Assembly (NCBI RefSeq): GCF_016862995.1
Contig: NZ_BOOA01000009.1
Span: 62,001-126,000 of the forward strand
DNA: 64,000 bases
Source of the DNA: Acrocarpospora phusangensis
GTDB lineage: Bacteria; Actinomycetota; Actinomycetes; Streptosporangiales; Streptosporangiaceae
Reading direction: 5' to 3'
The translations under genes and the position numbers were made by a program. Numbering within the stretch: the first letter of the stretch is position 1; every line of letters starts with the position of its first letter. This document shows, piece after piece, positions 52,644-60,762 of this stretch. Below the pieces are notes generated by a model. It had not been told where the DNA came from, did no database searches, and saw nothing but the letters and a program-made list of their open reading frames with translations.

Positions 52644-53378
52644 CTAGGAGTCGGCTCCGTGCGACTTCTCGTGGTCGGCGTACAGGACCGCGCGCCACTG
52701 CTGGGCGGAGCGGACGAAATCCTCGCTCACGTGGGCCAGGAAGCGGGCGACGGACTCCAGTCGCTCCCCGGCGGGGGTTGAGCGGCCGAGTACCTCCACG
52801 CCCTCGCGGGCGACCTCGACCAGGCGCTCGTTGGCCCGGATGCTGGCGATCATGGACTGGTACCAGAGGTCGTGGTCGACGACGTAGCGCTCGCGGCGGT
52901 TGTCCTGGCGTTCGCGGCGGACGAGTTCCTGGCTTTCGAGGAAGGCGATGGACTTGGAGATGGACGCCGGGCTGACCTGGAGACGCTGAACGAGTTCGGC
53001 GGCGGTCAGGCCACCGCTGTCGGTGACGTACAGGCAGGTCAGGATCCGGGACATCATCCTGGGCAGGCCCGACGCGATGAAGGAGGTCGTGAGCGTCTCC
53101 TCGAAGTCCCGGACGGCCTCGGCGTCCCGGCCGTACGCGTCGGGAGCCGCCGCCGGAGTCGTGGCGGGCGACCTCTTACGGCGGTGGGAACGTCGTTCGG
53201 TGGCCCGGTGCGCCATCTCGGCGCGGTAGGCGGTGGGACCTCCGTTGCGCATGACCTCGCGGGTGACGGTGGACGTGGGACGGTCCAGCCGCCGGGCGAT
53301 CTCCGCGTAGGCGAGCCCGTCGGCGAGCCCCACGGCGATCTGCTGACGATCCTGCTGACTGAGCCTTCCTCCCGGCAT
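52644..53378 (-). CDS. GbsR/MarR-type regulator with N-terminal IS30-like HTH
   Basis: 244 residues with two DNA-binding parts. Residues 5-50 (LSQQDRQQIAVGLADGLAYA, EIARRLDRPTSTVTREVMRN) match the HTH_38 of IS30-type transposases; residues about 95-180 form the GbsR/MarR winged helix (LTAAELVQRLQVSPASISKS, IAFLESQELVRRERQDNRRE). Such fused regulators usually control a divergent exporter operon, and here DUF4097-DrrA-DrrB lies on the other side of the 230-bp A+T-rich spacer. ATG 53378. Confidence 0.85.
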   Translation of the reverse strand: MPGGRLSQQDRQQIAVGLADGLAYAEIARRLDRPTSTVTREVMRNGGPTAYRAEMAHRATERRSHRRKRSPATTPAAAPDAYGRDAEAVRDFEETLTTSFIASGLPRMMSRILTCLYVTDSGGLTAAELVQRLQVSPASISKSIAFLESQELVRRERQDNRRERYVVDHDLWYQSMIASIRANERLVEVAREGVEVLGRSTPAGERLESVARFLAHVSEDFVRSAQQWRAVLYADHEKSHGADS

Positions 53379-53429
53379 CCGGCCGCACCCTTCACTCGAT
53401 GGCTCCGACGTTGCCGAGTATGCCCTTCA

Positions 53430-53570
53430 CCTTCATCTCATTGCAACTTCTGCCATCATTGCATTGCATTAATCTACAACTCCATTGCAACAATTATGCT
53501 GCTTTGACGTGCAGAGATGGTTGTCTAACGCAACAAGACTGTTGATGGAATCGTGAACGCAACATAGCCT
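53430..53570. promoter_or_regulatory. A+T-rich divergent operator region with ATTGCAA repeats
   Basis: Between the regulator (53378) and DUF4097 (53609). CATTGCA-type words recur at 53440, 53457, 53462 and 53483; ATTGCAACAAT (53484-53494) is a short dyad, and CAAC/GTTG pairs follow near 53532-53545. This is the most A+T-rich spacer in the window and a natural binding site for the GbsR-type protein. Confidence 0.5.
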
Positions 53571-53608
53571 TTCGAATGTCGGAAACAACGAGTGCCACGG
53601 AGGCAGTC

Positions 53609-54217
53609 ATGCAGAAGTTCGCCACCCCCCAGCCGATCACCGCCGAGCTGTACGTCCCGGCGGGCCGTGTCCGGATCATCGCGGGCGACCGCGCCGAGAC
53701 CGTCGTGAACGTCCGCCCGAGCGACGCCGCCAACGGCCACGACGTCAAGGCCGCCGCGCAGACCGCGGTCGAACTCGTCGGCGGCGTCCTGAAGGTGAAG
53801 GCCCCCAAGGCGCCCCGCCTGGGCCGGTGCGGCTCGGTCGAGATCGCCGTCGAACTGCCGGCCGGGTCGGCGATCGACGGCCGTGGTATGGCCGCCGACT
53901 TCCACGCCGAGGGACGGCTCGGCGGCGCCAAGGTCCACACCGCCAAGGGCGACATCTCGCTCGGCCAGGCGGACGGCCCGGTCAGCGCCGACACCGCGCA
54001 GGGCGACATCCACGTCGCGGAGGCGATCAGCGGTGTCTTCGAGCTGTCGACCAGCGCCGGGCAGATCGAAGTCGGGGTCGCCGAGGGCGTCTCCGCCGGT
54101 CTGCGGGCGACCACCACCTACGGCACCCTGCACGACCACCGGAAGAAGTTCGACGGGCCTGTCAACGCCGTCGACATCCGCGCCACCACCTCCTACGGCG
54201 ACATCGTCGTCCGCTGA
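53609..54217 (+). CDS. DUF4097-family beta-repeat protein
   Basis: 202 residues. Successive short strand repeats (LPAGSAIDGRGMAADFHAEG, GAKVHTAKGDISLGQADGPV, SADTAQGDIHVAEAISGVFE, LRATTTYGTLHDHRKKFDGP) are the right-handed beta-helix pattern of DUF4097. Proteins of this kind precede ABC exporters in many actinomycetes; their role is unknown. ACGGAGGCAGTC sets ATG 53609. First gene of the DUF4097-ATPase-permease operon. Confidence 0.85.
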   Translation: MQKFATPQPITAELYVPAGRVRIIAGDRAETVVNVRPSDAANGHDVKAAAQTAVELVGGVLKVKAPKAPRLGRCGSVEIAVELPAGSAIDGRGMAADFHAEGRLGGAKVHTAKGDISLGQADGPVSADTAQGDIHVAEAISGVFELSTSAGQIEVGVAEGVSAGLRATTTYGTLHDHRKKFDGPVNAVDIRATTSYGDIVVR

Positions 54218-54240
54218 CTCCCTGACCGGAAAGAGGAATC

Positions 54241-55179
54241 ATGAGCAACCTGGCCATCGCGGCGAACGGACTACGCAAGTCGTACGGCGACAAGGTCGTG
54301 CTGGACGGCGTCGACCTCGCCATCCCCGAAGGAACGATCTTCTCCCTGCTCGGACCCAACGGGGCAGGCAAGACCACCACCGTCCAGATCCTGTCCACGC
54401 TGATCCGCGCCGACGGCGGCGAGGCCAGGGTCTCCGGCTTCGACCTGCGCCGGCAGGCCGACGACGTCCGGGACGCGATCGGCGTCACCGGGCAGTACTC
54501 GGCCGTCGACAAACTGCTCACCGGCGAGGAGAACCTGCTGCTCATGGGCGACCTCCGCCACCTGTCCCGCCGGGACGGCCGGCGGCGCGCCGCCGAACTG
54601 CTCGAACGCTTCGACCTGGCCGAGGCCGCGAAGAAGCCCGCCGGAACCTACTCCGGCGGCATGCAGCGCCGGCTCGACCTCGCCATGACGCTCGTCGGCG
54701 ACCCGCGACTGATCTTCCTGGACGAGCCCACCACCGGCCTCGACCCGCGCAGCCGCCGCGGCATGTGGCAGATGGTCCGCGAACTCGTACGGGACGGCGT
54801 CACCATCTTCCTCACCACCCAGTACCTGGAGGAGGCCGACGAACTCGCCGACCGGATCGCGCTGCTCGACCACGGCAGACTGATCGCCGAAGGCACCGCG
54901 GAGGAGCTCAAACGGCTCATCCCGGGCGGCCACATCCTGCTCCGCTTCGCCGACACCGACCTTCTCGACGCGGCCGGGTCCACGCTCGGCACCGGGATCC
55001 CCGACGCCGAGACCCTCACCCTCCAGGTGCCGAGCGACGGCAGCGTCCAGGCCATCCGCGAACTGCTCAACACCCTGGACGAGCGCGCCATCCGGATCGA
55101 CGAGATGTCCGTCCACACCCCCGACCTCGACGACGTGTTCCTCACCCTCACCGGCCAGCAGAAGGAGACCACCCGATGA
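54241..55179 (+). CDS. DrrA-type ABC exporter ATPase
   Basis: 312 residues. Walker A LLGPNGAGKTTTVQIL, signature YSGGMQRRLDLAM, Walker B LIFLDEPTTGLD and H-loop region FLTTQYLEEADELAD are all present. The C-terminal extension (GGHILLRFADTDLLDAAGST...) is typical of daunorubicin-resistance-type ATPases. It overlaps the permease start by 4 bp. Exports an unknown small molecule together with the next gene; probably controlled by the GbsR-type regulator. Confidence 0.93.
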   Translation: MSNLAIAANGLRKSYGDKVVLDGVDLAIPEGTIFSLLGPNGAGKTTTVQILSTLIRADGGEARVSGFDLRRQADDVRDAIGVTGQYSAVDKLLTGEENLLLMGDLRHLSRRDGRRRAAELLERFDLAEAAKKPAGTYSGGMQRRLDLAMTLVGDPRLIFLDEPTTGLDPRSRRGMWQMVRELVRDGVTIFLTTQYLEEADELADRIALLDHGRLIAEGTAEELKRLIPGGHILLRFADTDLLDAAGSTLGTGIPDAETLTLQVPSDGSVQAIRELLNTLDERAIRIDEMSVHTPDLDDVFLTLTGQQKETTR

Positions 55180-55949
55180 GCACCCTGACCCTCGCCGCCC
55201 GCGACTCCTCCACCATGGTGCGCCGGCAGCTCAAGAGAATGATCCGCTACCCGTCCATGACCGTCGTCCTGATCGGCATGCCGGTCATCTTCCTGCTCCT
55301 TTTCGTGTACGTCCTCGGCGGCACCCTCGGCGCGGGTCTGGGCGGCGGACGCGACGCCTACGTCGACTACGTGACCCCCGGCATCCTGCTCATGGCCGTC
55401 GTCTCCGCGGCCACCGGCACCGCCGTGTCCGTCGCGATGGACATGACCGAAGGCATCGTCGCCCGGTTCCGTACGATGCGCATCGCCCGGGGGGCGATCC
55501 TGGCCGGGCATGTCGTCGGCAGCGTGATCCAGCAGTTCCTCTGCATGCTCGTGGTCCTCGGCGTCGCGCTCGCCATCGGGTTCCGGCCGAACGCGACGCC
55601 TGTGGAGTGGCTCGCGGCGGCCGGAGTCATGGCCCTGTTCGCCCTGGCCATGACCTGGCTCTCGGTGGCACTCGGCGTCAGGTCGCCGAACGTCGAGGCC
55701 GCCAGCAACGCACCGATGCCCTTGATCCTGCTGCCCTTTCTCGGCAGTGGCTTCGTTCCGACCGACTCCATGCCCACCGTTCTGCGCTGGTTCGCCGAAT
55801 ACCAGCCCTTCACCCCGGTCATGGAGACGGTACGCGGACTGCTCATGGGCCAGCCGATCGGCAACAGCGCCGCCATCGCCGTGGCCTGGTGTGTGGGGAT
55901 CGGCGTTCTGTCCTACCTCTGGGCGAAGAAGCTCTTCAACCGCTCCTGA
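55176..55949 (+). CDS. DrrB-type ABC exporter permease
   Basis: 257 residues with six membrane helices, the first at MTVVLIGMPVIFLLLFVYVL. The ABC-2 motif region VARFRTMRIARGAILAGHVV (the coupling loop) and LILLPFLGSGFVPTDSMPTV are typical of the DrrB group. ATG 55176 overlaps the ATPase stop (ATGA). It ends the operon, 54 bp before a strong terminator. Confidence 0.92.
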   Translation: MSTLTLAARDSSTMVRRQLKRMIRYPSMTVVLIGMPVIFLLLFVYVLGGTLGAGLGGGRDAYVDYVTPGILLMAVVSAATGTAVSVAMDMTEGIVARFRTMRIARGAILAGHVVGSVIQQFLCMLVVLGVALAIGFRPNATPVEWLAAAGVMALFALAMTWLSVALGVRSPNVEAASNAPMPLILLPFLGSGFVPTDSMPTVLRWFAEYQPFTPVMETVRGLLMGQPIGNSAAIAVAWCVGIGVLSYLWAKKLFNRS

Positions 55950-56003
55950 GTGGGGAGCGCAATCCATGGCTCTCGCGGATAACAGCGGGCCAGGTCGACG
56001 ATG

Positions 56004-56034
56004 GTGCGGCCCCTCCGATGCGGAGGGGCCGCAC
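56004..56034 (+). terminator. rho-independent terminator of the exporter operon
   Basis: A 13-bp perfect stem, GTGCGGCCCCTCC and its complement, with a 5-base loop, followed by TTGTTCTTTG. It lies 54 bp after the permease stop. Confidence 0.88.
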
Positions 56035-56046
56035 TTGTTCTTTGTC

Positions 56047-56370
56047 GGTCCAACCCAGGTGCGGGCCGCCGGGCGGGCGGGAAGCCGCCCTGTTCTTTCC
56101 GGTCGGACCAGGGTGCGGCCGCCGCGCAGCGGTACAGGGTGGGAGGCCACACCTGTGCCTTTGCCGGTCGGACCAGGGTGTGGGTTGCCGCGCAGCGGTA
56201 CAGGGTGGGAAGCCACACCTGTGCCTTTGCCGGTCGGATCGAGGTGGGGGCTGCCGCGCAGCGGTACAGGGTGGGAGGCCACACCTGTCCCCTTCGCCGG
56301 TCGGACCAGGGTGCGGCCGCCGCGCAGCGGTACAGGGTGGGTGGGTGGGAGCCACACCGGTCGCTTGTCG
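56047..56370. repeat. 65-67-bp tandem array at the 3' side of the GH30 gene
   Basis: Units begin GGTCGGACCAGGGTG at 56101, GGTCGGACCAGGGTG at 56166, GGTCGGATCGAGGTG at 56232 and GGTCGGACCAGGGTG at 56299 (steps of 65, 66 and 67 bp). Each holds GCGCAGCGGTACAGGGTGGG. A diverged copy starts at 56047. The GH30 stop region (GGTCAGACGACGGTGCAGGG, from 56370) resembles the unit start, so the array may derive from that gene's end, as with the DsrE array. Confidence 0.85.
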
Positions 56371-56371
56371 G

Positions 56372-58069
56372 TCAGACGACGGTGCAGGGGATGCCGTTGA
56401 GGGTGAAGGCGGTTGGTTCGGCGGTGTTGCCGGTGTGGGTGGCCTGGAAGCCGATCTCGATTGTGGCTCCGGGGGCGAGTGTGCCGTTGTGGCCGACGTT
56501 GCGGGCGGTTATCTGGGCGCCGGAGGTCGTGTAGGTGGCGTTCCAGCCTGAGGTGAGGGACTGACCCGAGGGCAGGGCGAAGACCAGCGTCCAGCCGTTG
56601 ATCGTCGAGGTTCCGGTGTTGGTGATGTTGATGTTGGCGGTGAAACCGTTGTTCCAGGCGTTCATCGTGTACGCGAGTCGCGGCCCCGTCCCGGGGCTGC
56701 CGCTGGGCGACGGGCTGGGCGACGGCGTGATCGGCGGCGTAGGCGACGGGCTGGGCGACGGGTTACCGCCCAGGCTGGTCACGAAGGTGGTCACGCTCCG
56801 GGCGGGAAGCGTGGCCGTGAGGGAGCCGTTCGACATGCTGGTCGATCCCTGGGGTGCGACGTTCCTGCTCGCGTCGGTCAGCCAGGACGAGGCGCTGGAT
56901 GCGGTGCTGCCACTCAGGGTGAACTGCTGGCTCACCGCGGATGTCCCCTTGTTGATGGCGACGATGACGACCGTGCTCCCACTCCTGTACGCCGACACGT
57001 AGACGTTCGACGCGGGATTCGCCGTCGCGTCGATCCGTACATATCCGGGCCGCACGAACCTGGCGAAGTGCGCCATCATGGCGCCGCGCTTGCTGACCTG
57101 GCCGTCCTCCCGCATGGGGCCGTAGCTGCGCCGGATATACCACCAGATGTACGCCTGAAACTCGGCGTCCACCATGGCGCGGTGGATGTGCTCCCCCACA
57201 TCGAGCGCCTGCGGCCAGAGGTCCGCCGAGTCGCTGCTGTTGGGGTAGTAGACCTCCGTCATCCACAGCTCTTTGCCCGCACCCCTCTGCTTGAACAGGG
57301 GATAGGGGAAGTTCGCGTACGACGTCCCGTACAGATGAGCGCCGAGGATGTCCACGTTGGCGAGCGCCGCGGAGTCGTTGAGGATCGGGTCCGACATGTT
57401 CTTCAGGTACTGGAACGACTCGGGCGCGATGACCCGGGTACTGATCGAGCCGGCGTTCTCCCGCAGGAACCTGACCATCTCTGCGGGAGTCCACCACGTC
57501 CAGTCCTGCGCGTAATCAGGCTCGTTCTGCACGGATATGCCGTACAGGTTGACCCCGTTGTTCCGCATGTGGGTGGTGAAGTTGTTCAGGTGTTGGGCGT
57601 AGGCGCCGTACGCGTTGTACCTGAGGCGTCTCGCGTTGGTCTGGCTGCCGCGGACGAAGGTCTCGACCATGCTCGCCGGAGGATTCCACGGCGACGCGAT
57701 GACGGTCGCCCCGAGTTCGACCGCGCGCCTGGCCGTCGCCAGATCACGACTCCAGTCCGCCTGGTTCTCGAGGACGGGGATCCGCAGCACCGAAAATCCC
57801 AGCCGGCCCTCGCCGGTACCGAACGCCGTATCCCGCTGGGCGGCCGTCAGATCCCCGATCCAAGCCGCATGGGCCATGCCGCCGAAGCCCCGAATCGTCT
57901 GCCGCTGCGCCGCCGGATCGATGACCGCCGTCGCAGCCACGGCTTCCGAGGCCCCCACGACCGAGGCCGCAGCCGTGAGAACCGGCAGGGCCCCCATCGT
58001 CGTCAGGACGTTTCTCCGGCTCAGCAATCTCCGCTCGCCGCCCCCGGACTCATTCTGATCTTGCGTCAC
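56372..58069 (-). CDS. secreted GH30 glucuronoxylanase-like enzyme with CBM2
   Basis: 565 residues. A Tat-type signal (LLSRRNVLTTMGALPVLTAA) precedes a GH30 (beta/alpha)8 domain with beta side domain. IRGFGGMAHAAWIGDL starts the barrel; ISVQNEPDYAQDWTWW holds the acid/base Glu and KELWMTEVYYPNSS the nucleophile Glu. A Pro/Ser linker (PSPSPSPTPPITPSPSPSPS) joins a C-terminal CBM2 (LAYTMNAWNNGFTANINITN to CTVV) that binds crystalline cellulose or xylan. GTG 58069 follows GAGGAGGAGAC. Activity on xylan is inferred from the XynC-like barrel. A LacI-type operator-like site lies upstream. Confidence 0.92.
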   Translation of the reverse strand: MTQDQNESGGGERRLLSRRNVLTTMGALPVLTAAASVVGASEAVAATAVIDPAAQRQTIRGFGGMAHAAWIGDLTAAQRDTAFGTGEGRLGFSVLRIPVLENQADWSRDLATARRAVELGATVIASPWNPPASMVETFVRGSQTNARRLRYNAYGAYAQHLNNFTTHMRNNGVNLYGISVQNEPDYAQDWTWWTPAEMVRFLRENAGSISTRVIAPESFQYLKNMSDPILNDSAALANVDILGAHLYGTSYANFPYPLFKQRGAGKELWMTEVYYPNSSDSADLWPQALDVGEHIHRAMVDAEFQAYIWWYIRRSYGPMREDGQVSKRGAMMAHFARFVRPGYVRIDATANPASNVYVSAYRSGSTVVIVAINKGTSAVSQQFTLSGSTASSASSWLTDASRNVAPQGSTSMSNGSLTATLPARSVTTFVTSLGGNPSPSPSPTPPITPSPSPSPSGSPGTGPRLAYTMNAWNNGFTANINITNTGTSTINGWTLVFALPSGQSLTSGWNATYTTSGAQITARNVGHNGTLAPGATIEIGFQATHTGNTAEPTAFTLNGIPCTVV

Positions 58070-58166
58070 GTCTCCTCCTCCTGGCTGTTGGCACCGATCC
58101 ACGTCCCGTCGGGCAAGCCACTTTGCGCTGGACCGTTAACTTTCTTGACCTCAATCCGCGCCTTAC

Positions 58167-58180
58167 TGGTTGCGCTAACA
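58167..58180. promoter_or_regulatory. LacI-type operator-like site
   Basis: TGGTTGCGCTAACA differs at two positions from TGTTAGCGCTAACA, a palindrome I know from LacI-family sugar regulators of actinomycetes. It lies about 98 bp upstream of the GH30 start, where a repressor of glycan-degrading genes would bind. No LacI gene is in the window. Confidence 0.4.
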
Positions 58181-58454
58181 TTTCCTCGCACCGGCCTGAG
58201 AGCGAGTGTGGTGGGATGCGGACCGCTCACAGGCCCGCGCGGAAGGGAACTCTCCGGCGGAGTGTGGTTCCGCCCCTCGACAGGGGTCAAGCACGAGCCA
58301 GCATGACGAGCAGGCCAACTGCGCGAACGCCTCGCCGATCCGTGAACATTTCAGGTCACGAACCAGCGGCTTCGCCTTCGAAGGCGGGCCGTGATGTGCG
58401 AAAAGGCGCCCACGCGGCGGTGCGCGCATGGCGACGCTGATCAGATGAAGAGCG
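58181..58454. other. spacer between GH30 promoter and the DHFR remnant, no gene seen
   Basis: Frames here are open by base composition only. A hairpin-prone stretch (GGAACTC...GTGTGGTTCC, 58250-58275) and CGGCTTCGCCTTCGAAGGC near 58362 are visible, without adjoining gene structure. Confidence 0.4.
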
Positions 58455-58625
58455 TCACCGATGTGGGCTCGGTCCGAGTCGACGCCGCGGTCTTCGCGTC
58501 AGGTTGAGGCGGTCGAAGAGGCGCTCGTGCAGGAGGGTCTGGACCAGGTTGAGGCTTCCGATCACGTGGATGTGCTCGTGTTTGTCGCGCAGTTCGTGCA
58601 CGGCGGTCACGAGGTCGGGGCCCGG
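58455..58625 (-). pseudogene. dihydrofolate reductase-family fragment
   Basis: A minus-strand frame reads PDLVTAVHELRDKHEHIHVI, then GSLNLVQTLLHERLFDRLNL before losing homology and stopping at 58455. This is the conserved centre of RibD-C/DHFR-family proteins (compare the intact gene at 23365-23904: VTRLKEQDGGDILIYGCGRL). Neither the N-terminal half nor the C-terminal strand block is present, so it is an internal fragment about 45 residues long. Confidence 0.65.
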
Positions 58626-58652
58626 TTGCGTCGATTGTCGGTCCGTCCAGCC

Positions 58653-59084
58653 TCAGCTCACCGCCTTCTGTACGAGCGCGGCGATCCTTTCCTCGGCGGC
58701 GGGGCTCAGGTCCGCCAGAGCGAAGGCGGTCGGCCACATGGTGTCTTCGTCGAGGTTGGCGGAGTCGTTGAAGCCGAGCGTGGCGTACCTGGACTTGAAC
58801 TTCTCCGCGCTTTGGAAGAAGCAGACGACCTTGCCGTCTTTGGCGTAGGCGGGCATTCCGTACCAGAGCTTGGGGGCGAGCGTGGGGGCGTTGGTCTTGA
58901 TGATGGCGTGAAGGCGTTCGGCCATTTCGCGGTCGGGTTCGGGCATCTCGGCGATCTTTGCGAGGACGTCGTTCTCCGCGTCGGCGTTGGTTGCGCGGGA
59001 GCCACGGCGATTAGCCTTCTTGACCTCCTGGGCGCGTTCCTTCATCGCGGCGCGCTCTTCATCGGTGAAGGGCTTGGTCGTCAT
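58653..59084 (-). CDS. DUF1801 protein
   Basis: 143 residues. [20 protein letters not shown], then [40 protein letters not shown] and [18 protein letters not shown] define the DUF1801/YdhG-like fold, thought to be related to frataxin-like iron chaperones. ATG 59084 gives the normal start. The preceding Lys/Arg/Glu-rich helix ([20 protein letters not shown]) is an extension seen in actinomycete members. Independent of the mdc operon that follows on the same strand 114 bp away. Confidence 0.88.
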   Translation of the reverse strand: MTTKPFTDEERAAMKERAQEVKKANRRGSRATNADAENDVLAKIAEMPEPDREMAERLHAIIKTNAPTLAPKLWYGMPAYAKDGKVVCFFQSAEKFKSRYATLGFNDSANLDEDTMWPTAFALADLSPAAEERIAALVQKAVS

Positions 59085-59198
59085 TTCGGATCCTCCGTCT
59101 GCGCGTTTTGCCTGGTAATTCCCATGCTAGGGAGCGGCTGCGGCTGGGGCTTCTCCGATCCTGATCGGTTCTCCGGTGTGGCCCTCGTGGAAGTCGGG

Positions 59199-60134
59199 CT
59201 ATGTCCTGGCCCGGGCGCTGAGGATCGCCGCGTCGGTGACGGGGGTGTCGGTCAGGGTGATGACGCGGGCGTGAGGGTGCGCCGCTTGGGCGATCCGGGC
59301 GAGGACGTGGCCGGGTGGGGCCTGGATGAACAGCGTGGTGCCGAGTTCGCCGAGGACGGCGGTGATGTCGCGCCACCGTACGGTGCGGGCGATGCTGCGG
59401 GCGAGGTCGTCGTGGACGGCGGCGGCGTCGTGGAGGAGGCGGGCGGTGGAGTCGCTGAGGTAGGGAGCGGTCAGGGGGCGTTTGGGGATATTCGCCAGAT
59501 GGGCGGCCATGGCGTCGGCGACGTTGCCGAGGAGGGGGCAGTGGGAGGGGACGGCGATGTTGAGGCGTTGGACCCGGCGGGCACCGGCCTGGGCCGCTGC
59601 GGTGGACAGGCGTTCCAGCGCGTGGATGGCTCCGGCGACCACGACCTGCTGGTCGGTGTCGATGACGGCTAGATAAGCGGGAGCGTCGTCGGTCGTGGTC
59701 GACGCGATGAGCCGGCGGACTTGGGGGACGCTCAAGCCGAGTACGGCGGCCATGCCGTATCCGGACGGGTAAGTATCACGCATCAGTTGGGCGCGGAGGT
59801 GTACGGCGGCGAGGGCTTCGGCGAAGGTCAGGGCTCCGGCGGCTACGGCGGCGGGGAAGGCTCCGATGGAGTGGCCGGCGACGGCGTCGGGGGTGGCCCC
59901 TTCGGCGGCGAGGGCCCGAGTCGCGGCGACACCGGCGATGCAGAGGGCGACCTGCGTGGTGACGGTCGATGTCAGAGCGTGGGCGCTGTCCTGCTCGGCT
60001 GAGCCGGGAAGAATGCGGTCGGCCTCGGCGAGGGTCGCGGCGACGGCGGGGTGATCGGGCAGCTCGTGCAGCATCCCGGGCCGCTGAGTGCCTTGACCGG
60101 GGTAAAGGAGGGCGACCCTCACGCCGGAGCCCAT
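59199..60134 (-). CDS. mdcH: malonate decarboxylase malonyltransferase MdcH
   Basis: 311 residues, an acyltransferase (FabD-like) fold. VALLYPGQGTQRPGML starts the protein; VAGHSIGAFPAAVAAGALTF carries the GHSxG nucleophile Ser (near residue 95) and NIAVPSHCPLLGNVADAM the catalytic His. MdcH loads malonyl groups onto the prosthetic group of MdcC. ATG 60134 lies 7 bp after mdcG. Last gene of the mdc operon; no mdcF-type transporter or mdcR regulator is in the window. Confidence 0.93.
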   Translation of the reverse strand: MGSGVRVALLYPGQGTQRPGMLHELPDHPAVAATLAEADRILPGSAEQDSAHALTSTVTTQVALCIAGVAATRALAAEGATPDAVAGHSIGAFPAAVAAGALTFAEALAAVHLRAQLMRDTYPSGYGMAAVLGLSVPQVRRLIASTTTDDAPAYLAVIDTDQQVVVAGAIHALERLSTAAAQAGARRVQRLNIAVPSHCPLLGNVADAMAAHLANIPKRPLTAPYLSDSTARLLHDAAAVHDDLARSIARTVRWRDITAVLGELGTTLFIQAPPGHVLARIAQAAHPHARVITLTDTPVTDAAILSARART

Positions 60135-60141
60135 GAGGTCC

Positions 60142-60762
60142 TCATTCCGGGGACCAAGGATCGTCCACCAGTTTGGGACCGTGGCTGGTACGGGCGAGGA
60201 CGACGCCACCGGTGCGGGTCAGGAGAGGCCCACCGATGCCGGCCCACTCGGCGAGACTGATCCCGCCACACGGGGTGTCCAGTTGACAGTCGACCGTGCT
60301 GGGGAGAGCGGAGAATGCGTCCAGCAGATGCTTGGCGAAAGCCGGCGACATTCTTCGCGGCGCCCGGATCACCAGGTCCAGATCGCTTCCCGGGCGCGTG
60401 ACCGGATGGCCGGTGGCCAACTCGAATCCGACGCTACCGGTCGGGCCCCAGACAGCTTCACCGTCCAGAAGCGCGGCCACGGCGGACATCGTGGCCGCCA
60501 GACGGGAGTGGCGGGGACGGCGTCCCCTCAGTTCTTCGGGCGGTACACCACGGACCACCGCAGCGGCGGGAACGAACCCGGCGTAACGCTGCCCGCGACT
60601 GATGCCGCGCACCCCGACAGGGACAAGACCAGGCGGATGAGGCGCCCGCCGGACGACGACCCAGGGACAGGCCGCCAGCGACACGGCGACCCAGCCGGGA
60701 GGCGCGGCACCGAGGGCCGTGCCCGGCCTAGGCTGCACGAGGTCGTGGGGGTGCGGGGTCAT
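60142..60762 (-). CDS. mdcG: malonate decarboxylase holo-ACP synthase MdcG
   Basis: 206 residues. GSVGFELATGHPVTRPGSDL and DLVIRAP contain the nucleotidyltransferase SDLDL motif; RGISRGQRYAGFVP and the Arg-rich loop RGVPPEELRGRRPRHSRL follow the MdcG pattern. It attaches phosphoribosyl-dephospho-CoA to the serine of MdcC. ATG 60762 overlaps the mdcE stop (ATGA), so the longer upstream frame is not used. Confidence 0.92.
   Translation of the reverse strand: MTPHPHDLVQPRPGTALGAAPPGWVAVSLAACPWVVVRRAPHPPGLVPVGVRGISRGQRYAGFVPAAAVVRGVPPEELRGRRPRHSRLAATMSAVAALLDGEAVWGPTGSVGFELATGHPVTRPGSDLDLVIRAPRRMSPAFAKHLLDAFSALPSTVDCQLDTPCGGISLAEWAGIGGPLLTRTGGVVLARTSHGPKLVDDPWSPE

Noticed and set aside
54648-56357. 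Minus-strand frame with 22-residue repeats over the exporter genes and the 65-bp array
   Set aside because: It runs antisense to the DrrA/DrrB genes, and the repeats come from the tandem array; not protein-like.
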